NCBI GenBank assembly: GCA_014384665.1
Contig: JACNFI010000095.1
Location: 1-28,254 of the forward strand
Direction of reading: 5' to 3'
DNA from: Candidatus Cloacimonadota bacterium
Lineage (GTDB): Bacteria; Cloacimonadota; Cloacimonadia; JGIOTU-2
Length of the DNA stretch: 28,254 bases
Shown here piece after piece: positions 1 to 8,052 of the stretch. The position numbers and the translations under genes are program-made. The first letter of the stretch is position 1. Every line of letters starts with the position of its first letter. The notes below the pieces were generated by a model, which was given only the letters and a program-made list of their open reading frames with translations, had not been told where the DNA came from and ran no database searches.

Positions 1-77
1 ATGACATCTGTGAGCCTTTGGAATGACATGAGAATGCAATTTTGCAGAACTCATATATATTTATTAAATTTAAAATT

Positions 78-542
78 CTACAAAGCAATAATTTTTTTTA
101 TAATAATACTTGTGGAACTATTTGGAAAATATTTCAGGCTTTTTACTTTACCACCATTTTTAATTACAATATCACTTCCGATAATTTCTTCAGTTTTCCA
201 ATCTCCACCTTTAACTAAAATATCTGGAACAATGCTTTTAATTAATTCGTAAGGTGTGTCCTCATTGAAAATTACAACAAAATCCACAGGTTTTAGTTGA
301 GATAGGATTTCAGCTCTATCTTCTTCAGAATTTATTGGGCGATTTTCTCCTTTAATTATTTTTACTGAATCATCACTATTAAGACCAATAATTAAAACAT
401 CACCAAGTTTTTTTGCTTCTTTTAAATATTCTATATGACCACGGTGAAGAATATCAAAACAACCATTTGTAAATATGATTTTTTTATTTTGCTTATGAAG
501 ATTTTCTGCAATCTTTTTTATTTCTTGTCTTGTAACAATCAT
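78..542 (-). CDS. rfaE2: D-glycero-beta-D-manno-heptose 1-phosphate adenylyltransferase
   Basis: This 154-residue protein is the nucleotidyltransferase half of the HldE/RfaE function. It transfers AMP from ATP to heptose 1-phosphate, giving ADP-heptose for the LPS inner core. The cytidylyltransferase-like signature TNGCFDILHRGH sits at residues 25-36, with the catalytic HxGH at 33-36. An ISTSTIIK-like end is visible as SSTSIIIKKI near the C-terminus. The length is typical of stand-alone RfaE2. Its ATG overlaps the stop codon of the upstream kinase gene (ATGA, 539-542), so the two are translationally coupled. The kinase and transferase are separate genes here, whereas in E. coli they are fused as HldE. 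Confidence is high from motif and neighbour. Confidence 0.93.
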   Translation of the reverse strand: MIVTRQEIKKIAENLHKQNKKIIFTNGCFDILHRGHIEYLKEAKKLGDVLIIGLNSDDSVKIIKGENRPINSEEDRAEILSQLKPVDFVVIFNEDTPYELIKSIVPDILVKGGDWKTEEIIGSDIVIKNGGKVKSLKYFPNSSTSIIIKKIIAL

Positions 543-1534
543 GATTTATTCCATTTCTTAAATGAGAGAATAATCTCTTCTGGAGAAGCTGCTGCAGCTC
601 CAACTTTTCCACAAACAACACCTGCAGCGTGGTTGGCAATTATTGATGATGTTTTTATATCGCAACCAGAAACCATTGCTAAAACAAGTGCACAAATTAC
701 TGTATCACCTGCTCCAGAAACATCATAAACTTCTTGGGAAAAAGTTGGAATTTTCCAATATGTTTCTTCATTTTCATAAACAAATAGTCCTTCCTCGCCA
801 AGTGTAATGACCAGATAAGCACACTTAATTCTTTGCTTTAATCTTTTAGCAGCAAATAGTAAATCTTCCTCATTTTTTATTTCTATATTAAGATTGTTTG
901 CTACTTCTTGTTTGTTTGGTTTGAATAAAGTTGCATTTTGATATTCTAAAAAATTATAGACTTTGGGGTCAACTCCAATAATTTTTTTGTTTTTATTGGA
1001 AGTTTTAAGGATGAATTTGATAAGATTTTTTGAAAGCATACCCTTATTATAATCCTGGATAATGATTGCATCCACTTCTTTAACAATTTTCTTAAAGTAT
1101 TCTTTGATTTTGTGGGTTAGGTCATCAGAAAGTTCATCTAAGTTTTCAAAATCAATACGAATAAGATGTTGGTGTCTGGCAATAACTCTGGTTTTTTGAG
1201 TGGTTGGTTGATTCTTATTTATGAAGATGCCATTATTTGAAATTCCTTGTTTCTGAAAAATAGAATACAATTTTTCCGCATTTGAATCATCACCCACAGT
1301 TCCAATCACAAAAGGGACAGCACCCAGAGATTTAATATTATTTGCGACATTTGCAGCTCCACCTGGTCCAAAGTGTTCATTGTCTACTTTTACAACCTGA
1401 ACTGGTGCCTCGGGTGAAATTCGTTTAACATCTCCAATTATATAATGGTCAAGCATTAAATCGCCAATTACAAGAATTTTTTTGTTAGAAAATTCGTTCA
1501 GAATATTTTTTAATTTACTCTCTTCTATATTCAT
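539..1534 (-). CDS. rfaE1: D-glycero-beta-D-manno-heptose-7-phosphate kinase (PfkB family)
   Basis: A ribokinase/PfkB-fold sugar kinase that phosphorylates heptose 7-phosphate at C1 for ADP-heptose synthesis. Counting from the longer GTG form (337 aa, start 1552), the N-terminal glycine-rich motif GPGGAANVANN is at about 62-72. The C-terminal DVSGAGDT signature begins at 277, with catalytic Asp at 283. Two starts are possible. GTG at 1552 has no ribosome binding site and lies inside a dispersed intergenic repeat (CTTTGTGGC). ATG at 1534 is preceded by AAGGA four bases upstream, so I prefer the ATG (331 aa). It overlaps rfaE2 by four bases. The function is supported by both motifs and by the partner gene. 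Confidence 0.92.
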   Translation of the reverse strand: MNIEESKLKNILNEFSNKKILVIGDLMLDHYIIGDVKRISPEAPVQVVKVDNEHFGPGGAANVANNIKSLGAVPFVIGTVGDDSNAEKLYSIFQKQGISNNGIFINKNQPTTQKTRVIARHQHLIRIDFENLDELSDDLTHKIKEYFKKIVKEVDAIIIQDYNKGMLSKNLIKFILKTSNKNKKIIGVDPKVYNFLEYQNATLFKPNKQEVANNLNIEIKNEEDLLFAAKRLKQRIKCAYLVITLGEEGLFVYENEETYWKIPTFSQEVYDVSGAGDTVICALVLAMVSGCDIKTSSIIANHAAGVVCGKVGAAAASPEEIILSFKKWNKS

Positions 1535-1576
1535 TTTGTCCTTTTTTGCCACAAAGACACTAAGATAATTAAGAAA

Positions 1577-2992
1577 TTAAAATAAAAATTTATCCTTCGG
1601 GACTTGGTGACTTTGTGGCAAAGTTTTTATTGGATATTTTCCATCAAAACACGCATAGCAAAATTCTTTATTATTATCAACCAAATTTTTTAAATCTTCG
1701 ATAGTTAGATAACGCAGTGAATCTGCTCCCATATAATCTTTAATTTCTTCTACTGTTTTTTGATTTGCAATAAGCTCCTCACGAGTGGGTGTATCTATTC
1801 CATAGAAGCACGAGAATTTTACCATAGGAGAGCCAATTCTTATATGAACTTGTTTAGCACCATTTTTTCTAACCATTTTTACTAATTTACGAATTGTTGT
1901 TCCGCGAACAATAGAATCATCTACCAATGTAACAATTTTCCCTTTGAAATAATCAGGCAAGGCATTGAATTTTTGAGTGACACCTTCATCACGAATTGTT
2001 TGCTCTGGAACAATAAAAGTCCTTCCAACATAGTGATTTCTAATCAATCCAAAATTGAAATCCACTCCTAAACCTTTTGCATAACCAAGAGCAATGAAAT
2101 TACTTGAATCAGGAATTGGTATCACAATATCAGGAATATTACTTTCCTTTTCAGCAAGCTTTTGTCCAAGTTTTTCACGAAAATCATATACTTTATGGTT
2201 ATAAACTATACTATCAGGACGGGAGAAATATATCATTTCAAAAACACAGTGTGCATTGTGATTACTTGTGCGATAATTATTTGGATTTTGTGGAGTGCTC
2301 TTAAGCCCTTTTTCATCAACAATAAGTATTTCTGCAGGATTTATTTCTCGTATAAAATCAACATTTACAATATTTAGGCAGCAGGTTTCAGAAGCGAAAA
2401 CATAAGTATTATCTTTTTTTCCAATTATAAAAGGTCTATTTCCATAAGGATCTCGAAATGCATATATTTTATTTTTTATAAGCAACAATGTTGAATATGA
2501 GCCTTGAAAGTTTTGCATAATTTTTTTTATTGATTCTATGATTGACAATCCTTTTTTTATATGCCAGAAAACCAGATATTTTAATATCAATTCTCCATCG
2601 TTTTCTGATTCAAAGAATACACCTTGTTTTTCTAATTGCTTGCGAATATTAGAGTAATTTACGATATCTCCGTTACCTACTAAAGCAAAGCTTTGTCCAG
2701 AAAGTGTATTAAGAAGATAGGGTTGGGCATTATTTATGTTAGATTTTCCTTTTGTAGGATAACGAACATGTCCAATTGCTAATTTGCCATCCATTTTTTT
2801 CGATTTTTTTTCAGTAAATACTTCCTTAACCAAGCCCATTTCTTTTGTTATAGAAATTTTATTGCCATCAGAAACAGCGATTCCACAACTTTCTTGACCT
2901 CTATGTTGTTCAGCAAAAAGAGCATAAGCTGCAAGTTTGGCAGCATTTGTGTGTTTTTTGTCCTTTTGATAAATTCCAATTATTCCGCACAT
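1577..2992 (-). CDS. purF: amidophosphoribosyltransferase
   Basis: First committed step of purine synthesis: PRPP plus glutamine gives 5-phosphoribosylamine. The protein starts MCGIIG, so Cys2 becomes the N-terminal nucleophile of the class II glutaminase after Met removal, with no propeptide. The PRPP-binding loop VTLVDDSIVRGTT is at residues 354-366. Cysteines at 249, 395, 445 and 448 match the 4Fe-4S ligand pattern of the Bacillus-type enzyme, suggesting an oxygen-sensitive cluster. At 471 residues it has the family length. The last 14 residues look extraneous: codons 458-467 read through a copy of the dispersed repeat related to GCCACAAAGACAC. It is transcribed in the same direction as plsY and rfaE1, with repeats in the upstream gap. 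Confidence 0.95.
   Translation of the reverse strand: MCGIIGIYQKDKKHTNAAKLAAYALFAEQHRGQESCGIAVSDGNKISITKEMGLVKEVFTEKKSKKMDGKLAIGHVRYPTKGKSNINNAQPYLLNTLSGQSFALVGNGDIVNYSNIRKQLEKQGVFFESENDGELILKYLVFWHIKKGLSIIESIKKIMQNFQGSYSTLLLIKNKIYAFRDPYGNRPFIIGKKDNTYVFASETCCLNIVNVDFIREINPAEILIVDEKGLKSTPQNPNNYRTSNHNAHCVFEMIYFSRPDSIVYNHKVYDFREKLGQKLAEKESNIPDIVIPIPDSSNFIALGYAKGLGVDFNFGLIRNHYVGRTFIVPEQTIRDEGVTQKFNALPDYFKGKIVTLVDDSIVRGTTIRKLVKMVRKNGAKQVHIRIGSPMVKFSCFYGIDTPTREELIANQKTVEEIKDYMGADSLRYLTIEDLKNLVDNNKEFCYACFDGKYPIKTLPQSHQVPKDKFLF
1592..1621 (-). repeat. dispersed repeat read as the PurF C-terminal tail
   Basis: On the minus strand this stretch reads as a degenerate CACAAAG.CAC.AAG.C repeat. A sister copy lies 40-70 bases away at 1545-1565, over the GTG/ATG region of rfaE1. 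Here the repeat is in frame with purF and encodes LPQSHQVPKD, just before the stop. The similarity to the neighbouring copy is visible directly; that the repeat invaded the gene end is inference. Confidence 0.5.
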
Positions 2993-3252
2993 AATATTTT
3001 TTTAATTCTCTTCTGTGGGAAGGGCGTGAACGCCCTGATATCTTCTTCTGTTTTTCTTTTCCCAGCCATGAATGGCTGGGTTATTGACTATAAGGGCGTA
3101 AACGCCCCTTGTACATATTTTTTCCTTTTTCTCTCATAAAAAGGCATTCCGTAGCCCAGTCGTTTTTAACCCGTGAAATTCTATAAGGAATATTTCACTG
3201 GGTTATACGACTGGGATTATGATAGAATATGAAGGATACGCCGTTTACGGCG
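2993..3252. repeat. palindrome cluster between plsY and purF
   Basis: This 260-base gap has no gene and is packed with palindromes. AGGGCGT-GA-ACGCCCT is at 3021-3036, CCCAGCCAT-GA-ATGGCTGGG at 3061-3080, GGGCGT-AA-ACGCCC at 3094-3107, and ACGCCGT-TT-ACGGCGT at 3238-3253, the last touching the plsY stop codon. Between them, 3155-3215 is a nested hairpin with outer arms CCCAGTCGT/ACGACTGGG and inner arms AACCCGTGAAAT/ATTTCACTGGGTT. Most share the centre GT-RA-AC (or its complement) while the stem differs. They could act as RNA stem-loops for the plsY-purF transcript, but no T-run follows any of them. Confidence 0.8.
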
Positions 3253-3912
3253 TTACCATAGCTTTTTCTCTTTGCCATTCATTAACCTTTTTATATTCTC
3301 TTTATGACGAAAAATAATTAAAATCATAATAAAAGCTGTCAATATTAAAAAAGGAAGCTCGTCAAAATTTGGTATGTTTTTTATTAATTCTGTGCCGAAA
3401 AATGTTATTACTGCAATCATAGATGCAAGAGATACATATCTAAAAATAATTAGTATTATTACAAAAGGAATTAAAGCATAAATAACAGGAACAGGAATTA
3501 TGTTTATAAAAGCACCGGCTCCAGTCGCAACACCTTTACCACCTTTGAACTTTAAAAAAATAGGAAATATATGACCTAACACTACAGAAATTCCAACTAT
3601 AATAATCAAAATTTGAAAAGTTTGAGTTCCTTTAATATTATTAAAGACATTTAAAATTGAAATATTGAATATATTCGTTGGACTTTCAAGAATACAGCGT
3701 CCAATTTGAACTGCAAAAAATCCTTTTAAAAAATCAAAAATAAGAGAGATGATACCCGGAATTACACCAATTACTCTAAATACATTGGTTGCACCAATAT
3801 TTTTACTTCCATAATTCCTGATATCAATTTTTTTAAGTATTTTCCCAAGAATAAAACCACTCGGTATAGCACCAAGTAGATAAGCAATTATGATTGCAAT
3901 AATAAATTTCAA
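3253..3912 (-). CDS. plsY: glycerol-3-phosphate acyltransferase (acyl-phosphate dependent)
   Basis: Integral membrane acyltransferase that makes lysophosphatidic acid from acyl-phosphate and glycerol 3-phosphate. Family motifs are clear: AIPSGFILGK near the N-terminus, SKNIGATNVFRVIG, and KGGKGVATGAGAF in the cytoplasmic loop. Hydrophobic segments fit the multi-pass topology, and 219 residues is normal. The start is TTG, overlapping the der stop codon (TTGA). It is backed by AAGGAAG about seven bases upstream, and no ATG fits better. The gene is translationally coupled to der. Pairing of plsY with der is common in bacteria. Confidence 0.94.
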   Translation of the reverse strand: MKFIIAIIIAYLLGAIPSGFILGKILKKIDIRNYGSKNIGATNVFRVIGVIPGIISLIFDFLKGFFAVQIGRCILESPTNIFNISILNVFNNIKGTQTFQILIIIVGISVVLGHIFPIFLKFKGGKGVATGAGAFINIIPVPVIYALIPFVIILIIFRYVSLASMIAVITFFGTELIKNIPNFDELPFLILTAFIMILIIFRHKENIKRLMNGKEKKLW

Positions 3913-5231
3913 TTTTTTCTTCCTTTATATTTAAATCTTAATGTAACACCTTCAAATTTATATATTTCTCTTATTTGGTTATGAATATATCGTTTATAAT
4001 TTTCAGTAATTAATTTTGGATTATTAACACTAAACACAAATGTTGGAGGATGAACATTTGCTTCTGTGCAATAATAAAATTTAACATTTTTTTTTGATGG
4101 ATGGTGAGGAGCATATTTCTGAAATACTGATTGAAAAAATTGATTTAGTTTGCTGGTTGGAATTCTTAAGTTACTTTGTTCTTCAACATATAATATAAGT
4201 TCCAGAAGTTTATTGACTCTTTTTCCTGTTAATGCAGAAATAAATATAATTGGAGCATAGTTAATGAATCCCATTTCTTCCCTGATTTTTTGAATATATT
4301 TACTGGTTGTATCATTCTCTTTTGCTATAAGGTCCCATTTATTCACCACAATAATAATATCCTTATATTGGGATTGTGTATATTCTACTATTCGTTTATC
4401 TTGTAAAGAAATTTCTTCTTGGGCATCAAGCAATACTAAAACTATATCTGATGAGTTTATGCTTCGTAAACTACGTAGATTACTAAAATATTCAATGCCA
4501 AATTTCACTTTGCTCTTTTTCCGAAGTCCTGCAGTATCAATTATTGTCATAGGTCTTTCTTTATAGTTAAAATTGAGGTGTATAGAATCTCGTGTGGTTC
4601 CTGGAATTTCAGTAACAATTACTGCATTTTGACCAATGATTTTATTAACTAATGAAGACTTTCCTACATTTTGTTTTCCAACAACTGCGATTTTTATTGA
4701 TTCTTTATTTAATATATCATATTCAGATTTACCTGGTGGAATTTTTTCAACTACATTATCTAACAATTCACCAAAATTTCTTCCACTAATTGCAGAGATT
4801 CCAATTGGCTCTCCAAGACCTAAATTCAAGAAATCAAATAAATATAACTCATCTTTTTGATTATCTACTTTGTTTAAAACGAAAATTACTTTATCAAGGA
4901 TGGGAAATAATTTCTTTGTAATTTGCTCATCTGTTGTAGTTATTACCGTTTTGCAATCAAGAACAAAAATAATAATATCTGCTTCTTGAATTGCTATTTC
5001 TACTTGCAACTGAATTAACTGTTCCATTTCATCAAATGAGTTTGGCACCATCCCACCAGTATCTACAGCTATAAATGAATAACCTGACCATTCAGTTTCT
5101 TGATATTTTCTGTCTCTCGTAACACCGGATTCTTTATCAACTATTGCAAGTCTTTTTCGCACCATACGATTAAAAATGGTGGACTTTCCTACATTAGGTC
5201 TTCCGATTATCGCGACTATTGGGATTGACAT
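3909..5231 (-). CDS. der: ribosome biogenesis GTPase Der (EngA)
   Basis: Tandem-GTPase factor for 50S subunit assembly. The first P-loop GRPNVGKST is at residues 10-18, with DTGG at 57-60 and NKVD at 120-123. The second P-loop GKQNVGKSS is at 185-193, followed by DTAG and NKWD and then a KH-like C-terminal domain ending in basic residues. Length (440) is typical. The ATG is preceded by AAAGGT about nine bases upstream. It is the first gene of the minus-strand run and is divergent from nadK across a 197-base AT-rich gap. Confidence 0.96.
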   Translation of the reverse strand: MSIPIVAIIGRPNVGKSTIFNRMVRKRLAIVDKESGVTRDRKYQETEWSGYSFIAVDTGGMVPNSFDEMEQLIQLQVEIAIQEADIIIFVLDCKTVITTTDEQITKKLFPILDKVIFVLNKVDNQKDELYLFDFLNLGLGEPIGISAISGRNFGELLDNVVEKIPPGKSEYDILNKESIKIAVVGKQNVGKSSLVNKIIGQNAVIVTEIPGTTRDSIHLNFNYKERPMTIIDTAGLRKKSKVKFGIEYFSNLRSLRSINSSDIVLVLLDAQEEISLQDKRIVEYTQSQYKDIIIVVNKWDLIAKENDTTSKYIQKIREEMGFINYAPIIFISALTGKRVNKLLELILYVEEQSNLRIPTSKLNQFFQSVFQKYAPHHPSKKNVKFYYCTEANVHPPTFVFSVNNPKLITENYKRYIHNQIREIYKFEGVTLRFKYKGRKN

Positions 5232-5251
5232 ATTTGTTACCTTTATTAAAA

Positions 5252-5280
5252 TAATTATTGTTAATGCTTTTTATTGTCAA
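5252..5280 (-). promoter_or_regulatory. possible sigma70-type promoter for der-plsY
   Basis: On the minus strand a perfect TTGACA (5280-5275) is followed after 17 bases by TAATTA (5257-5252), about 20 bases before the der start codon. The -35 is ideal and the -10 is poor. In such AT-rich DNA this could be chance. Confidence 0.35.
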
Positions 5281-5428
5281 ATAATTTGTTTAATACATTT
5301 CAATAATATATGCGAAACTTGAGTTATTAGAAATCAAAACTTATATTTATTGACAGGAAAAAATACTATTCAAAATTTTTACATTAAATGCATATAAATT
5401 TAGAAATAAATTCTTTTCAGTTTAAATT

Positions 5429-6280
5429 ATGAAAAATATTGGTATATTTTATAATCCATTAAATCACAAAGACAAAGATTTCCTTAATGAAAAAATATCT
5501 TTGCTAAAAAGAGATAATCTAAATGTATTTCTTTTAACAAACCAGCAATCTCATGATTTGCAAAATGTTCAATATATAGATAAATTTTCTGATAATATTA
5601 TTGATATGTTAATTGTTTTTGGTGGTGATGGCACTATGCTACTTGCTGCAAAATTGGTTATTGAAGAAAACATACCAATGCTGGGTTTTAATTTAGGCAA
5701 ACTCGGTTTTCTATCTGAATGTATGAAAGATGAATTTAGTGCTGTTATATCAAACATTATTCAACATAATTTTACTATTGAACAACGACTTGTGCTTTCT
5801 TGTTATTTAAAAAGTCAACATCAGAAAAATTATTATGCAATCAATGATTGTGTAATCTATAAAGGAGCACATCCAAAATTAATTGATATTGATATTTATA
5901 AAGATGAACTACTTGTTTATAATATAAGAGCTGATGGAGTCATTGTTGCTACGCCAACAGGCTCAACTGCCTATTCTTTATCAGCCGGTGGGTCTATAAT
6001 TTTTCCCGAGTGTGAGGTGGTTACTATCACACCAATAAATCCACACAACTTATTTCTCAAACCAATTATCTTTCCAGCCAATTCTAAATTAAATATCATT
6101 TTAAGAAGTGATGTAAAAAATGTGTATTTTAATATTGATGGGGAAAATATAAATAAAATTAAAGTTAATGATAGAATTTGTGTGGGAAAGGCAGAATTTT
6201 ATACAAAATTTGTTCACTTACCAGATAAATATTTTTGCAAAATTTTAAGAGAAAAATTTTACTTAGATAAAAAATCATAA
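5429..6280 (+). CDS. nadK: NAD kinase
   Basis: ATP-dependent phosphorylation of NAD to NADP. GGDGT starts at residue 65. The conserved YAINDC (NE/ND) segment, DGVIVATPTGSTAYSLSAGG and the C-terminal NIDGE complete the NAD kinase signature. At 283 residues it is standard. There is no clear Shine-Dalgarno sequence before the ATG, but the ATG fits the expected N-terminus (KNIGIFYNP). It is the first gene of the plus-strand run and is followed after one base by pgsA, so the two are likely co-transcribed. Confidence 0.95.
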   Translation: MKNIGIFYNPLNHKDKDFLNEKISLLKRDNLNVFLLTNQQSHDLQNVQYIDKFSDNIIDMLIVFGGDGTMLLAAKLVIEENIPMLGFNLGKLGFLSECMKDEFSAVISNIIQHNFTIEQRLVLSCYLKSQHQKNYYAINDCVIYKGAHPKLIDIDIYKDELLVYNIRADGVIVATPTGSTAYSLSAGGSIIFPECEVVTITPINPHNLFLKPIIFPANSKLNIILRSDVKNVYFNIDGENINKIKVNDRICVGKAEFYTKFVHLPDKYFCKILREKFYLDKKS

Positions 6281-6281
6281 T

Positions 6282-6881
6282 ATGTATACCACCAAGTCAG
6301 GTTTCTCCCCAGTTGATTTTAATCCTAAAACTTTTATTACTGTTCCTAATATTGTAACAATCACTCGTTTGCTAATATTACCTTTTATTCTTATCTTGCT
6401 ATTTCAAAACAAAAATATATGGGCATTTTTACTTATTATTTTTGCTGGTCTTACTGATATTTTAGATGGATTCCTTGCAAAAATTCTTAACCAAGCTACT
6501 GCTGTAGGGAAGATTATTGATCCATTTGTTGATAAAATATTTGCTCTTACAATATTTGTATTTTTACTTTTTTATAGAAATTTTCCCCTCTGGGCTTTTA
6601 TTACTATACTTTTATTTGAAATCTTAATTCTAACTGGAGGTTACATATTGGCTATTAAATTTAGGATAGTACCAAGTTCAAATATTTATGGTAAAATTGC
6701 AGCTTCTTTTATAAGTGTTTCAATTTGGCTTTATGTTATTGATATTAATTTTTTTAAAAGAGATATATCATTAAAAATTTCTTTACAAAAAATTGTGTTG
6801 ATATTAGGAATAGTAATGTTATTTTTTGCTATAATATCGTATGCTATTAGAGCAAATGCAAAAATAAAAAAATTTAATTAA
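6282..6881 (+). CDS. pgsA: CDP-alcohol phosphatidyltransferase, probably PgsA
   Basis: Membrane enzyme that likely makes phosphatidylglycerol phosphate from CDP-diacylglycerol and glycerol 3-phosphate. It carries the CDP-alcohol phosphatidyltransferase motif D-x2-D-G-x2-A-K-x8-G-x3-D-x3-D, with all four Asp residues and exact spacing. The usual Arg of the AR pair is Lys (codon AAA). Several hydrophobic segments follow, and 199 residues is normal. It starts one base after the nadK stop. A cardiolipin-synthase or other CDP-alcohol transferase role cannot be excluded, but a bacterial gene of this size is most often pgsA. Confidence 0.85.
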   Translation: MYTTKSGFSPVDFNPKTFITVPNIVTITRLLILPFILILLFQNKNIWAFLLIIFAGLTDILDGFLAKILNQATAVGKIIDPFVDKIFALTIFVFLLFYRNFPLWAFITILLFEILILTGGYILAIKFRIVPSSNIYGKIAASFISVSIWLYVIDINFFKRDISLKISLQKIVLILGIVMLFFAIISYAIRANAKIKKFN

Positions 6882-6925
6882 GAATTTGATTGTAGATTAA
6901 TTAAGATTTCAATTTAGGAGATAAA

Positions 6926-7876
6926 ATGGTTTCATTATATCTAACCAGAAGAATTAAAAATTTATTAATAATAGGTGTTGTGTTTGTATCATTAGTTTTT
7001 GCACTTAAATTATCAAATTTTATGGAAGTCGTTCGTAAACCTTCAAATGATATGGGAAGTTCTCCAGAAAAAGCCGAGAAACTTTTTAATGATTTCAATT
7101 ATGATACTAAATTAAAATTGAAATTTGTTTCAAAAGATATTCAGGAAATTAAAAATAATGTTAATAAAATCCTATCTAATAATAACCTGAATGTATTATA
7201 TTCAATTAGAACTGGTAGTAATATCACAAAATTAGTTGAATTGCCATCTAAGAATTATAAAGAACTTCTATCTCCAATAATGAATTTGCCAAGTTTGGTT
7301 TCTGATGAATTGATAAAATCTCCAGAATCAGTTTCAATTGAAGGATTAAAGAGAAGATTACAAATTGCTGAAAAGAAAAGACAGGAAATACAGGAAAGAA
7401 TCGCTAATTCAAGAACTTACGATGTTAGATTAATGAATGCTCAAAAAAAACTGGATGAAACAATAGATGCTCTCTCAAAAGAATTAGAAGAAAAAGAGGA
7501 AAGAGAAAACTATATATTAGCAAAAATTGATATATCAAATGTAGTATTAAAAGGTGATATTGTTAAAAGTTCATTTAGGACATTTATTGGCACTTTTTTT
7601 CTATCAATTATTGTAATTTCTGTAGCATTAGTTATCATCTATTTTTTTATTGTAGGTTTTACAAAATTATTTGCCATACTTGGAATAAAAACTCGTCATG
7701 GATCCTCAAAATATGGTTCGTATGCAAGTGGTAAATATGGATATGGAAGATATTATAGTGGTTATGGTGGAGAAAAAAGAATTAAAAGAAAGTATATAAG
7801 AAGACCGGCTCATAAGGAAAAAGACTCAGAATCTCCAAAAACTAATAACGAAAGTAATTCTAATGGGAATAATTAG
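6926..7876 (+). CDS. unrecognised membrane protein with coiled coil and Tyr/Gly-rich tail
   Basis: I do not recognise this family. Of 316 residues, a membrane segment lies at about 9-30. A polar region follows with a strong heptad, Lys/Glu-rich coiled coil at about 135-195. A second membrane segment is at about 216-245. The cytoplasmic-looking tail (258-290) is packed with Tyr, Gly and Ser (SKYGSYASGKYGYGRYY) and then becomes very basic. Two membrane helices around a coiled coil recall polysaccharide co-polymerases (Wzz-like), but no Wzz motif is seen, so this is only a topology resemblance. GGAGATAAA precedes the ATG. The stop codon TAG lies inside the left end of the inverted-repeat element at 7871. 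Confidence 0.8.
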   Translation: MVSLYLTRRIKNLLIIGVVFVSLVFALKLSNFMEVVRKPSNDMGSSPEKAEKLFNDFNYDTKLKLKFVSKDIQEIKNNVNKILSNNNLNVLYSIRTGSNITKLVELPSKNYKELLSPIMNLPSLVSDELIKSPESVSIEGLKRRLQIAEKKRQEIQERIANSRTYDVRLMNAQKKLDETIDALSKELEEKEERENYILAKIDISNVVLKGDIVKSSFRTFIGTFFLSIIVISVALVIIYFFIVGFTKLFAILGIKTRHGSSKYGSYASGKYGYGRYYSGYGGEKRIKRKYIRRPAHKEKDSESPKTNNESNSNGNN

Positions 7877-8039
7877 TGTCTGTCCATAAAGTTGGTATTA
7901 TAAAACCTTACGGATGGTTAAGCTTCCGTCTGGGCGCCGAGACCGATGCGAAACCTCCGTAATGGTTGTATGTCTTTGACCATTGCGAAGGTCTTCGACC
8001 ATTCGCAAGGTTTTCAGAGTTTACAGATAGGCACTAATT
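7871..8039. mobile_element. short non-coding inverted-repeat element (MITE-like)
   Basis: Imperfect terminal inverted repeats AATTAGTGTCTGTCCATAAA (left) and, read on the other strand from the right end, AATTAGTGCCTATCTGTAAA match at 16 of 20 positions. The outer AATT could instead be a target duplication. The interior has GC-rich stems (GACCATTGCGAAGGTC and a TTCGACCATTCGCAAGG copy). It also holds a block TCTGGGCGCCGAGACCGA that recurs in the element at 8316. There is no ORF. The left end supplies the stop codon of the upstream gene, and the right end lies next to the AGAAGG ribosome binding site of the downstream gene. Confidence 0.6.
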
Positions 8040-8052
8040 AGAAGGCTTAATT

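Noticed and set aside
1..77. Coding region at the window start
   Set aside because: A plus-strand reading frame exists but it overlaps rfaE2 on the opposite strand and shows no recognisable protein; bases 1-77 are left unassigned.
3021..3253. CRISPR array or rho-independent terminators
   Set aside because: There are no equal spacers between identical repeats, and no T-runs follow the stems.
5350..5384. Promoter for nadK
   Set aside because: TTGACA at 5350-5355 has no acceptable -10 at 16-18 bases; TTACAT lies 23 bases away.
5232..5428. Replication origin or divergent regulatory centre between der and nadK
   Set aside because: The gap is AT-rich at a strand switch, but no DnaA boxes, iterons or origin genes are present.
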